Below are positions 1 through 7,823 of a DNA stretch of 64,000 nt, one piece after another; the first letter of the stretch is position 1; each line of letters opens with the position of its first letter. A model generated the notes under the pieces. The model had not been told where the DNA came from. It saw nothing but the letters and a program-made list of their open reading frames with translations, and searched no databases. Source of the DNA: Peterkaempfera podocarpi (lineage in GTDB: Bacteria; Actinomycetota; Actinomycetes; Streptomycetales; Streptomycetaceae); the NCBI RefSeq assembly GCF_042466665.1, contig NZ_CP162102.1:3844001-3908000 (forward strand), read 5' to 3'. The position numbers and the translations under genes are program-made.

Positions 1-1058
1 CAGGGCCGCTCGGGGTTGACATGGTCGGGGGTGAGCGGGGAGACCCCGCCCCAGTCGTCGATGCCCGCGCCGACGATCAGCGCGTACTGCTCGTCCACCA
101 GGTTCGGCGGGGCCTGGATACGGGCGGCCGGACCCAGGACCAGCCGGGTCACCGCGATGGCGGCGGCCAGCTCCTCCAGCTCGGCGTCGGGCATGGCACG
201 CATGGCGGTGTCCGGCTTGGCACGGAAGTTCTGCACGATCACCTCCTGCACCCCGTGGTACTGCCGGGCGACGCGGCGGATCGCGAACAGCGCGTCGGCC
301 CGCTCCTCGTGGGTCTCCCCGATGCCGATCAGCACCCCGGTGGTGAAGGGGACGGCGCTGCGTCCGGCGTCCTCCAGCACCCGCAGCCGCACGGCGGGCT
401 CCTTGTCGGGGGATCCGAAGTGCGGACCACCCGGCTCCGACCACAGGCGGACGGCGGTGGTCTCCAGCATCATCCCCATGGAGGGCGCGACCGGCTTCAG
501 CCGCTGGAGATCGGTCCAGGAGAGCACCCCCGGATTGAGGTGCGGCAGCAGGCCGGTCTCCTCCAGCACCCGGATCGCCATGGCCCGCACATAGGCCAGG
601 GTGTCGTCGTAGCCGTGCGCGTCCAGCCACTCCCGGGCCTCGGGCCAGCGCTCCTCGGGCCGGTCGCCGAGGGTGAACAGGGCTTCCTTGCAGCCCAGCG
701 CCGCGCCCCGGCGGGCGATGTCCAGCACCTCGTCCGGGGAGAGGTACATACCGTGCCCGTCACGGCGCAGCTTCCCGGGCACGGTGACAAAGGTGCAGTA
801 GTGGCAGCGGTCCCGGCAGAGCCTGGTCAGCGGGATGAAGACCTTGCGGGAGTAGGTGACCACCCCGGGCCGGCCGGCCGCCGCCAGCCCGGCGTCGCGC
901 ACCCGGGCGGCGGAGGCGCACAGATCGCTCAGGTCCGCCCCACGGGCCTGGAGCAGCACCGCTGCCTCCGCGGTGTCCAGCGCCACCCCGTCCCGGGCAC
1001 GGCGCAGAGCGCGCCGCATGGCGTTGGAGGTGGGCGCCGAACTGCTGGACTCAGTCAT
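1..1058 (-). CDS. fbiC: FO synthase, CofG-like N-terminal part (cut by left edge)
   Basis: Radical SAM enzyme that makes 7,8-didemethyl-8-hydroxy-5-deazariboflavin (FO), the chromophore of coenzyme F420. The visible 352 codons start at ATG 1058 and run off the left edge, so the stop is not seen. The cluster motif CxxxCxxC is at residues 81-88 (CRDRCHYC), followed by the VTVPGK region typical of CofG. In actinobacteria CofG and CofH are normally fused into one protein of roughly 850 residues (FbiC), so the missing part should hold the CofH half; that is inference. The gene is transcribed away from the LolA-like gene at 1310, and a perfect inverted repeat lies between them. An F420 cofactor fits the luciferase-like oxidoreductase at 10927-11850. 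Confidence 0.9.
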   Translation of the reverse strand, partial: MTESSSSAPTSNAMRRALRRARDGVALDTAEAAVLLQARGADLSDLCASAARVRDAGLAAAGRPGVVTYSRKVFIPLTRLCRDRCHYCTFVTVPGKLRRDGHGMYLSPDEVLDIARRGAALGCKEALFTLGDRPEERWPEAREWLDAHGYDDTLAYVRAMAIRVLEETGLLPHLNPGVLSWTDLQRLKPVAPSMGMMLETTAVRLWSEPGGPHFGSPDKEPAVRLRVLEDAGRSAVPFTTGVLIGIGETHEERADALFAIRRVARQYHGVQEVIVQNFRAKPDTAMRAMPDAELEELAAAIAVTRLVLGPAARIQAPPNLVDEQYALIVGAGIDDWGGVSPLTPDHVNPERP

Positions 1059-1130
1059 GGCTGGACGATACGTCAGCTGCCCGGCGCCGCGCGGACGGCC
1101 CTCGCCGCAGCAGCCGCGTCCGTGCGGGGC

Positions 1131-1153
1131 GACCCTGAGGAGGTCTCAGGGTC
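1131..1153. promoter_or_regulatory. Perfect inverted repeat between divergent genes (candidate operator)
   Basis: GACCCTGAG (1131-1139), five bases, then CTCAGGGTC (1145-1153): a perfect 9-bp arm palindrome. It lies 73 bp upstream of fbiC and 157 bp upstream of the LolA-like gene. There is no T tract and both flanking genes point away from it, so an operator is more likely than a terminator. I do not recognise the binding protein. Confidence 0.5.
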
Positions 1154-1309
1154 GTGCTCCGCCGGATGTATGCCGGGTTGCTCCCAGGGGCCGATGCCGG
1201 GGGCGGTCTCCACGTTCTTCAATGGAGTACGACGGGGAGCGGCCGCCGGGTGCATGCTGGATATCTGGCGGACCGCCGCGAACCAGTACCGATGGAGGGG
1301 CTGACCGCG

Positions 1310-2566
1310 ATGGCAGTCGACAGTTCGAATCCGATCTCCGGTGACCCGGACGAGCACGGCCTGACGGCGCCGTACCGGCCGACCCGCCGCAAGGTGGTCC
1401 GGGTGCTGGTCCCGGCGGCGGTGGCGGGGGTGGCCGCGGCGAGCATCGGCCTGGTTCCGGCCCTGGCCTCGGACGCCGGGCCCAAGCTGCCGCAGCAGAC
1501 CGCCCAGCAGCTGATCGCCAAGGTGCTGGCGTCCGATGTGCAGTCGCTCACCGGCACCGTCCAGGCCGATGCCGACCTCGGTGTCCCCGCCGGGCTGCTG
1601 GACGGCGCCACCGCGCTCGGCAGCGGCGGCGGCCCCTTCGGCGGGGCGGGCGGCCAGGCGCCCGGCCGCACCGCACACGGCGGCCAGGGCGGGGACGGCG
1701 GCACGGCCTCGCCCGAGTCACGGCTCACCGAGCTGCTGGCGGGCAGCCACACCCTTCAGGTGGCCGTGGACGGGCCCGACCGGCAGCGGCTGGGGCTGAT
1801 GGACAAGCTGGCCGAGTACGAGATCGTGCACAACGGCGACCAGGCCTGGGGCTGGGACAGCCGTACCAACGAGGCGGTGCACACCACGCTGCCGGCCGAC
1901 CGCGCCAAGACCTCGGACCGCGCCCTGCCGTTCGGTGGCGGCTCGGCGCCCGCCACCCCGCAGGAGGCGGCCCGGCAGATCCTGGCGCAGGCCGGCACGA
2001 CCTCGTCGGTGACCGTGGCCGGGACCAGCCGGGTCGCCGGGCGGAACGCCTATGAGCTGAGCGTCCGGCCCAAGCAGTCCGGCTCCACCGTCGGCGATGT
2101 GCGGATAGCGGTCGACGCGGGCACCGGAGTCCCGCTGCGGGTGCAGGTGCACGCGGCCGGCGGCGGCAGCCCGGTCTTCGATGTGCACTTCACCTCGGTG
2201 TCGTTCGCCAGGCCCGGTGCGCGCACCTTCGAGTTCACCCCGCCCAAGGGCGCCAAGGTCACCGAGGAGAAGGCGCCCGCCGCCGGGGACAGGGCGGCCG
2301 CCGGGCGGCCCGACCCGGCTCGCGGACACAGCGCGGACGGCCCGGTCCTCAGCGGCACCGGCTGGACCACGGTGGCCTCCTTCAAGCTGCCCGCGGAGCA
2401 GGGCAGCCAGGGGATGCTCTCCATGGTCAAGGGGCTGGGCAAGCCGGTCCTGGGCGGCACCCTGGTCCACAGCCGGCTGGTCAATGTGCTGATCGGCGAC
2501 AACGGCACGGTGTACGCGGGCGCGGTGTCGGCGCAGGTGCTGGAGCACGCGGCAGGGGCCCGGTAG
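1310..2566 (+). CDS. LolA-like exported or membrane-anchored protein
   Basis: A 418-residue protein with an N-terminal basic stretch (PTRRKVVR) and a hydrophobic segment at about residues 29-50, so it is anchored in or exported across the membrane. The rest is beta-rich and resembles the LolA/DUF2092 group of lipoprotein-carrier-like proteins in actinobacteria, with a Gly-rich loop at about 107-135. The start at ATG 1310 is chosen because GGAGGGG lies about 9 bases upstream; an in-frame ATG at 1154 has no such support. The stop TAG overlaps the GTG start of the ABC ATPase, so the three genes 1310-4429 form one operon. The partner role (delivering or sensing an envelope substrate for the exporter) is inferred from position only. 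Confidence 0.65.
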   Translation: MAVDSSNPISGDPDEHGLTAPYRPTRRKVVRVLVPAAVAGVAAASIGLVPALASDAGPKLPQQTAQQLIAKVLASDVQSLTGTVQADADLGVPAGLLDGATALGSGGGPFGGAGGQAPGRTAHGGQGGDGGTASPESRLTELLAGSHTLQVAVDGPDRQRLGLMDKLAEYEIVHNGDQAWGWDSRTNEAVHTTLPADRAKTSDRALPFGGGSAPATPQEAARQILAQAGTTSSVTVAGTSRVAGRNAYELSVRPKQSGSTVGDVRIAVDAGTGVPLRVQVHAAGGGSPVFDVHFTSVSFARPGARTFEFTPPKGAKVTEEKAPAAGDRAAAGRPDPARGHSADGPVLSGTGWTTVASFKLPAEQGSQGMLSMVKGLGKPVLGGTLVHSRLVNVLIGDNGTVYAGAVSAQVLEHAAGAR

Positions 2567-3561
2567 TGACCGACTCGTCGGCGGGCCGGGCCGCCGTTCC
2601 CGGCCCGGCCCCCGCCGTCATCCGCACCAGGGGCCTCACCAAGCGCTTCCGGGGCGGGCAGCTGGCCGTGGACGGCCTCGACCTCACGGTGCCGCGGGGC
2701 AGCGTCTTCGGCTTCCTGGGCCCCAACGGCTCCGGCAAGACCACCACCATCCGGATGCTGATGGGCCTGATCGCCCCCACCTCCGGCACCGCCACGGTGC
2801 TGGAGGCGCCCATGCCCCAGTCGGTCACCGCCGTACTCCCCCGGGTGGGTGCACTGATCGAGGGCCCGGCGCTGTACGGATTCCTCTCCGGCCGCGACAA
2901 CCTGGTCCGCTACGACTCCGCCGACCCCACCGCCGACCCCCGCACCCGCGACCGCCGGGTCGCCGAGGCGCTGGAGCGGGTGGGGCTGGCCGCGGCCGCG
3001 GGCAAGAAGGCCCGGGCGTACTCGCTCGGCATGAAGCAGCGTCTGGGTCTGGCCGCCGCCCTGCTCCAGCCCCGCGAGCTGCTGGTGCTGGACGAGCCGA
3101 CCAACGGCCTGGACCCGCAGGGCATGCGGGAGATCCGCGCCCTGGTCCGGGAGGTCGCGGCGGACGGCACCACGGTCTTCCTCTCCTCGCATCTGCTGGA
3201 CGAGATCGAGCAGGTCTGCACCCATGCCGCGGTGATGTCCCGCGGCCGGCTGGTGGTGCAGGGCACCGTCGCCGAGCTCGCGGCCGGCGCCCGCGGCCGG
3301 CTGGTGGTGCGGACCCCGGACACCGGGCAGGCCGCCCGGGTGCTGGCCGACCACGGGGTGGCCGATCTGCGGACCACCGGCGACCGGGTGGACGGCGAGC
3401 CGCCCGCCGACGGCGCGGGCGATCCGGACGGGCAGTTGCCCAAGCTGTGCGCCGCGCTGGTCGAGGCCGGGGTACGGGTGCGCTTCTTCGGTACCGAGCG
3501 GGGCACCCTGGAGGACGCCTTTGTGGCGCTGACCGGAGAGGGATTCGATGTCGCAGGGTGA
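2566..3561 (+). CDS. ABC transporter ATP-binding protein (ABC-2 type exporter)
   Basis: Cytoplasmic ATPase of 331 residues. It shows the Walker A motif GPNGSGKTT, the signature-like YSLGMKQRLGLA, Walker B LLVLDEPTNGLDP and the switch histidine in SSHLLDEIEQ. The C-terminal extension of about 100 residues is typical of drug, antibiotic or lipid exporters of the CcmA/DrrA group. GTG start at 2566 overlaps the previous stop by one base, and the end overlaps the permease gene by 14 bases, indicating translational coupling. The substrate cannot be read from the sequence. Confidence 0.9.
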   Translation: MTDSSAGRAAVPGPAPAVIRTRGLTKRFRGGQLAVDGLDLTVPRGSVFGFLGPNGSGKTTTIRMLMGLIAPTSGTATVLEAPMPQSVTAVLPRVGALIEGPALYGFLSGRDNLVRYDSADPTADPRTRDRRVAEALERVGLAAAAGKKARAYSLGMKQRLGLAAALLQPRELLVLDEPTNGLDPQGMREIRALVREVAADGTTVFLSSHLLDEIEQVCTHAAVMSRGRLVVQGTVAELAAGARGRLVVRTPDTGQAARVLADHGVADLRTTGDRVDGEPPADGAGDPDGQLPKLCAALVEAGVRVRFFGTERGTLEDAFVALTGEGFDVAG

Positions 3562-4429
3562 GACCGCGGTGCGGCCGCAGACACCGGCGCCGGGCGTCCG
3601 GCCGCGGACGGCGCTGGGCGTACTGGCCCTGTTCCGCAGTGAGCTGTCGATCACCTTCCGGCGGCTGCGCACCGTCGCCCTGCTGGCCATCCTGGCCGCA
3701 CTGCCGGTGCTGATCGGTGTGGTGGTCAGGGTGCAGGTCGGGGGCGGCGGAGGCGGCGGCCCGGCCTTCATCGCCGAGGTCACCGAGAACGGCCTCTTCC
3801 TGGTCTTCACCGCGTTCGTGGTGACCCTGCCGGTCTTCCTGCCGATGGCGGTGGGTGTGGTGGCGGGCGACTCGGTGGCCGGCGAGTCCGGCAGCGGCAC
3901 CCTGCGCTATCTGCTGGTGGCCCCGGCCGGGCGCACCCGGCTGCTGGCCGCGAAGTTCTTCGCGGCCCTGGTGTTCTGTGCGGCGGCCACGCTCACCGTG
4001 GCGCTGGCGGCCCTGGCCACCGGCGCCGCGCTCTTCCCGCTGGGCCGGGTGACCCTGCTCTCCGGGGACTCCATCACCTTCTGGGCGGCCCTGCTGCGGA
4101 CCGGGCTGATCGCCGTGCTGGTCGCCGCGTCACTGGCCGGGCTGGTCGCCATCGGGCTCTTTGTGTCCACCCTCACCGGCAGCGGGATCGCCGCAATGGC
4201 CACCACGGTGGGCCTGGTCATCACTGTTCAGATCCTGGACGGCATACCGCAGTTGCACGCGATCCAGCCCTGGCTCTTCCCGCACTACTGGCTGAGCTTC
4301 GCGGACCTGCTGCGGCAGCCCGCGTACCTGCACGACGTGCTGCGGAATCTCGGCCTTCAGGGCCTGTACGTCGCCGTATTCGGCGCGGCCGCCTGGGCCC
4401 GCTTCACCAGCCGCGACATCACCGCCTGA
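3548..4429 (+). CDS. ABC-2 family transporter permease
   Basis: A 293-residue membrane protein with about six hydrophobic segments. It has the usual ABC-2 layout: a cytoplasmic N-terminus with the elbow motif ELSITFRRLRTVALL, a first membrane span, and the SGTLRYLLVAPAGR loop followed by further spans. It pairs with the ATPase encoded just upstream, whose gene it overlaps. Together with the LolA-like protein it forms a small export or envelope-maintenance operon. A 7-bp hairpin at 4465-4481 follows the stop, but without a T tract it is only a weak terminator candidate. Confidence 0.88.
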   Translation: MSQGETAVRPQTPAPGVRPRTALGVLALFRSELSITFRRLRTVALLAILAALPVLIGVVVRVQVGGGGGGGPAFIAEVTENGLFLVFTAFVVTLPVFLPMAVGVVAGDSVAGESGSGTLRYLLVAPAGRTRLLAAKFFAALVFCAAATLTVALAALATGAALFPLGRVTLLSGDSITFWAALLRTGLIAVLVAASLAGLVAIGLFVSTLTGSGIAAMATTVGLVITVQILDGIPQLHAIQPWLFPHYWLSFADLLRQPAYLHDVLRNLGLQGLYVAVFGAAAWARFTSRDITA

Positions 4430-4802
4430 GGTGGCCCGACCGGTCGTCCGGGAAGCGCCGGGCGGCCCGGCCCGGCCGGGCGATTGAATCGTGACCGCTA
4501 TTCACTGATCGTGCACGTACCGACGACCGGGACCCCGATTCGGTGACGCTGGGCGACCCAATCGGTGCGTCCCGTGAAATGACAGTTGTTTTTGTCTCAA
4601 ACACTGGGAGCCAACTTGACTCCCCTCCCACTCCACCGATGGGATGACCGCAACTCATCGAGCGTGTACTGCTGTCTGCGCCTGGTCGTGTGGATCCCCC
4701 TCAGGTCCCGCCGGACCGGGCGGCGGCGCGGGCGGCACGCGGCGCACCACCCCTCAGCGCCGCGCCACGCGTTCCTCCGGCACGAACGGGAGAGATCCAC
4801 AC
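4430..4802. other. Intergenic region before the sugar-binding lipoprotein gene
   Basis: No gene seen. It holds a GC hairpin (GCCCGGC, 3-base loop, GCCGGGC, 4465-4481) just after the ABC permease. A locally AT-richer stretch around 4570-4620 includes TTGACT at 4616-4621, which could be a -35 element. GGGAG (4606-4610) and CTCCC (4620-4624) form a short inverted repeat overlapping it. Confidence 0.4.
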
Positions 4803-6092
4803 ATGTCCATAAGCCGCAGGGCGTTTCTGCTGGCCACCGGGGCCGTCGCAGGATCCGCAGTGCTGTCCGCCTGCGGCAGCAAGGGGGGCAGCGCTGCTTC
4901 CCCCTCAGGAGAGGTCGAGGTCTTCTCCTGGTGGACCGAAGGCGCTGAGAACGCCGGTCTTCAGGCGCTCCTCGCCGACCTCAAGCTCAACCAGCCTCAC
5001 ATCAACTTCGTCAACCGCGCAGTCGCGGGCGGCGCCGGCGCCAACGCCAAGGCCGAACTCGCCAAGCGCCTGGACGCCAACAACCCGCCGGACTCCTTCC
5101 AGGGCCACGCGGGCGCGGAACTCAGCGACTACATCTCCGCCGGCAAACTCGAGGATCTCAACGACCTCTATGCCGAGCAGAAGTGGACGGACGTCTTCCC
5201 CGAGCAGCTGCTGCCGCTGATCAGCTCCGGCAGCAAGTACTACTCGGTCCCCGTGAACATCCACCGGGCCAACATGCTCTGGTCCAACCCCAAGGTCGTC
5301 AGGGCGGTGGGTGCGGAGACCGCGCCCACGAGCATCCCTGCCTTCCTGTCCTCCCTGCAGAAGGTCAAGCGGGCCGGTTCCAAGGTGCCGCTGGTGCTGG
5401 GCGACTCCTGGACGCTCAAGCACCTGCTGGAGACCGTCATGCTGGCCGCCCTCGGCCATGCGGGCTGGTCCGCGCTGTGGAAGCAGGGTGCCGACTGGAA
5501 CTCCGGCAAGATCACCCAGGCCCTGGAGTACTACCACCAGGTGCTCGGCTTCACCAATGTCTCGTCCCCGGCGTCCACCTGGGACGCGGCCACCACCATG
5601 CTCGGCGACGGCAGGGCCGCCTACCAGATCATGGGCGACTGGGCCGAGGCCAGCCTGAAGACCACCCAGAACCTCCAGGCCCACACCGACTACGAGTGGG
5701 CACCGGTCCCGGGCACCAAGGGCACCTTCCAGTTCCTCTCCGACTCCTTCACCCTGCCCAAGGGTGCCAAGCACCGCGACACCGCGCTCGCCTGGCTGCG
5801 CGAGTGCGGCAGCAAGAGCGGCCAGCTGGGCTTCAACGGCGCCAAGGGCTCCATCCCCACGCTGACCAACCTCAACGCCGAGGACCGCGCCCTGTTCGGC
5901 GAGTACCTGCAGTGGTCCATGGACGAGTGGAAGCGCTGCCAGATCGTCGGCTCGCTCACCCACGGCGTGGTCGCCAACAACGCCTGGAACGCGGACATCG
6001 ACCAGGCGGTGGCCGACTTCGCCAAGAACCCCCAGGTGCCGGCCTTCCAGCAGGCACTTGCGGCCGCGGCCCAGAAGCACCTCAACGCCTGA
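4803..6092 (+). CDS. Sugar ABC transporter substrate-binding lipoprotein (orphan)
   Basis: Extracellular solute-binding protein of family 1 (429 residues), the outward receptor of carbohydrate ABC importers. The N-terminus is a signal peptide with twin Arg (SRRAFLLATG) and a lipobox LSAC, with the lipidated Cys at residue 24. The mature part begins VEVFSWWTEG, typical of glucose/mannose-type binding proteins. The start at ATG 4803 follows GGGAGAGA. No permease or ATPase genes follow: strong hairpins end the unit at once, so the transporter partners must lie elsewhere. The nearby cellulase genes suggest, but do not prove, a role in uptake of plant-derived sugars. Confidence 0.85.
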   Translation: MSISRRAFLLATGAVAGSAVLSACGSKGGSAASPSGEVEVFSWWTEGAENAGLQALLADLKLNQPHINFVNRAVAGGAGANAKAELAKRLDANNPPDSFQGHAGAELSDYISAGKLEDLNDLYAEQKWTDVFPEQLLPLISSGSKYYSVPVNIHRANMLWSNPKVVRAVGAETAPTSIPAFLSSLQKVKRAGSKVPLVLGDSWTLKHLLETVMLAALGHAGWSALWKQGADWNSGKITQALEYYHQVLGFTNVSSPASTWDAATTMLGDGRAAYQIMGDWAEASLKTTQNLQAHTDYEWAPVPGTKGTFQFLSDSFTLPKGAKHRDTALAWLRECGSKSGQLGFNGAKGSIPTLTNLNAEDRALFGEYLQWSMDEWKRCQIVGSLTHGVVANNAWNADIDQAVADFAKNPQVPAFQQALAAAAQKHLNA

Positions 6093-6106
6093 CGCACCGC
6101 ACCACA

Positions 6107-6150
6107 GGAGCCCGCCGGGACCGTGCCCACGCACGGCCGCGGCGGGCTCC
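6107..6150 (+). terminator. Rho-independent-like terminator after the binding-protein gene
   Basis: GGAGCCCGCCG (6107-6117) pairs perfectly with CGGCGGGCTCC (6140-6150). The interior also pairs (CCGTGC/GCACGG), giving a long, nearly continuous hairpin 15 bases after the stop at 6092. There is no T tract, as usual in streptomycetes. Confidence 0.75.
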
Positions 6151-6171
6151 CGCCGTGAGCGGTGCGATGCA

Positions 6172-6202
6172 CTCAGCCCCCGGGCAGCGCCCGGGGGCTG
6201 AG
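6172..6202. terminator. Bidirectional hairpin between convergent genes
   Basis: A perfect 14-bp stem with a 3-base loop: CTCAGCCCCCGGGC (6172-6185) and GCCCGGGGGCTGAG (6189-6202). It lies between the ends of the binding-protein gene and the rarD-like gene and probably stops transcription from both sides. Confidence 0.75.
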
Positions 6203-6227
6203 TGGTGCGCGAGGGCGGGCAGCCGGT

Positions 6228-7211
6228 TCAGCCGGAGACGGCGGCATCGCGCGCGGCCGGGGCGGCGTCCGCCGCCCGCGCCGCGGCCTGCTGCAGGGCG
6301 ATCCGGTTGCGGCGGGTCTGGCGTACGGCGTCCCAGGTCAGCAGCGCCAGGGCGGCCCAGACCAGGGAGAAGCCCGCCCAGCGGGCCGGGGGCATCTCCT
6401 CGTGGAAGACCGCCAGGCCGAGCAGGAACTGGAACACCGGAGCCAGGTACTGCAGCAGCCCCAGCATGGTCAGCGGCACCCGCACCGCCGCGGCACCGAA
6501 GCAGAGCAGCGGCACGGCCGTGATCAGCCCGGAGAGCGCCAGCAGCCCGGAGTGCCCCCAGCCGTAGCCGGCGCCGGTGCGGCCGAAGGTGCCCTGTCCG
6601 GAGAAGGCCAGATAGAGCACATAGCCCAGGGCCGGCAGGAACTGGAAGGCGGTCTCGGTGGCCAGGCTCTCCAGGCCGCTGAGCCCGATCTTCTTCTTCA
6701 GCAGCCCGTAGACCGCGAAGGAGAGGGCCAGGCTCAGGGCGATCCAGGGCAGCCGCCCGTAGCCGAGGGCGAGCACCACCACCGCGGCGGCGCCGACTCC
6801 CACCGCCGTCCACTGCGCGGGCCGCAGCCGCTCGTGCAGCAGCAGCACCCCGAAGGCGATGGTGACCAGCGGGTTGATGAAGTAGCCGAGGCTGGTCTCG
6901 ACCACATGCCCCGAGTTGACGCCCCAGATGTAGACGCCCCAGTTGAGCGAGACCACCGCGGCGGCCCCGGCGCACATGGCGAGGCGGGCGGGCTGCCGCA
7001 GCAGCGGCCGGACCCAGCCGCGGTGCCGGGTGGCGAGCAGGATGCCCGCGACGGCCACCAGCGACCAGAGCATGCGGTTGGCCAGGATCTCCAGGGAGTC
7101 GCTGGGTTCCAGCAACGGCCAGTAGAGGGGGAAGAGACCCCACATCGCATAGGACGCGAAGCCGAACCAGAACCCGGTCCGCTGCCCCGCCTCGGGCTCC
7201 TGCTGCTGCAT
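6228..7211 (-). CDS. rarD: RarD/EamA-family membrane transporter
   Basis: A 327-residue protein of the drug/metabolite transporter superfamily with about ten hydrophobic segments and the N-terminal RarD signature (GFWFGFASYAMWGLFPLYW, residues 12-30). The family moves small metabolites or drugs across the cytoplasmic membrane; the substrate here is unknown. The start at ATG 7211 is chosen because GGAGGAG lies 8 bases upstream and the family begins just before this point; the open frame runs further upstream without support. A charged, Ala-rich tail closes the protein. Confidence 0.85.
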   Translation of the reverse strand: MQQQEPEAGQRTGFWFGFASYAMWGLFPLYWPLLEPSDSLEILANRMLWSLVAVAGILLATRHRGWVRPLLRQPARLAMCAGAAAVVSLNWGVYIWGVNSGHVVETSLGYFINPLVTIAFGVLLLHERLRPAQWTAVGVGAAAVVVLALGYGRLPWIALSLALSFAVYGLLKKKIGLSGLESLATETAFQFLPALGYVLYLAFSGQGTFGRTGAGYGWGHSGLLALSGLITAVPLLCFGAAAVRVPLTMLGLLQYLAPVFQFLLGLAVFHEEMPPARWAGFSLVWAALALLTWDAVRQTRRNRIALQQAAARAADAAPAARDAAVSG

Positions 7212-7317
7212 CGGGGCTCGCTCCTCCACCCGGTCGTGTCTCCTCAGGGACGGTACCGGGCCAAGCAGGCTCATGTCACTCGCGTATCCACGCTTTGGTA
7301 CTGACAGGCAGCGCGGC

Positions 7318-7474
7318 GACTGCTTCGGGGAGCTGCGGCGGCGGACCGAGGCGGCCGGAGGGAAGATGTCCGCCCGGACGCTCCGGACTGTGGAGCGGGA
7401 CGGCTTCGTCCACCGGGAGGCGCATCCGGTGATCCCGCCACGGGTGGACCACAGCCTCACCCGACCGGGGCCGG
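7318..7474 (+). pseudogene. Remnant of an HxlR-family transcription regulator
   Basis: Translation in the frame of 7318 gives about 50 residues (CFGELRRRTEAAGGKMS, then RTLRTVERDGFVHREAHP, then PPRVDHSLTRPG) that match the winged-helix core of HxlR regulators. In that family this part reads roughly FSELRR...S.RML...LRELERDGLV.R...P..PPRVEYSLTPLG. The upstream part with the conserved Cys is missing, no start with a ribosome site is present, and the helix Met/Leu pattern is altered. I read it as a decayed gene fragment. Confidence 0.6.
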
Positions 7475-7626
7475 CGACGGCGGAACCGGCCACCGGCCCG
7501 GCGTGGCGGATCGAGCTGCGACCGCCCGAGGTGGAGCCGCCCACGAGCAGCGGGACCTTCCACGCCGGGGGCGACCAGGAGTGGGTGCGCTCCCACGCCC
7601 CACGTCAATGCCCTGATGCAGAACCC

Positions 7627-7655
7627 TTGACAGGCGTACGTCACGGTCCGATGCT
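7627..7655 (+). promoter_or_regulatory. Putative promoter of the GH48 cellulase gene
   Basis: TTGACA (7627-7632) and GATGCT (7650-7655) separated by 17 bases resemble a vegetative -35/-10 pair. The CebR box begins immediately after the -10 element, where a bound repressor would block transcription initiation. Confidence 0.5.
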
Positions 7656-7669
7656 TGGGAGCGCTCCCA
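7656..7669. promoter_or_regulatory. CebR operator (cellulose-utilisation repressor box)
   Basis: TGGGAGCGCTCCCA, a perfect 14-bp palindrome identical to the published binding site of CebR, the LacI-family cellobiose-responsive repressor of streptomycete cellulose genes. It lies 154 bp upstream of the GH48 start. Confidence 0.9.
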
Positions 7670-7823
7670 TAGCGGTCGCCCATGGCGCAGTCTCTGCGCT
7701 CCGCGCCCCGCCCCCGTAGCACTCTTCGTTCGCGTATCGCGATCCCGCGCCCCGCCCGCCCCACGGGCTGCAGGCGCCATGCCCGTGCCCCGTCGCTCCC
7801 CCACCCGAGGAGTCTGCACAGCC

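Larger units (their letters stand above)
7212..7823. other. Intergenic region between rarD and the GH48 gene
   Basis: It contains the upstream region of rarD, an HxlR-type regulator remnant (7318-7474), and the promoter and CebR operator of the GH48 gene (7627-7669). I see no intact gene. Confidence 0.6.

Noticed and set aside
1154..1309. Extended N-terminus of the LolA-like protein
   Set aside because: No ribosome site; the added residues are unlike a signal or domain, while ATG 1310 has a good site.
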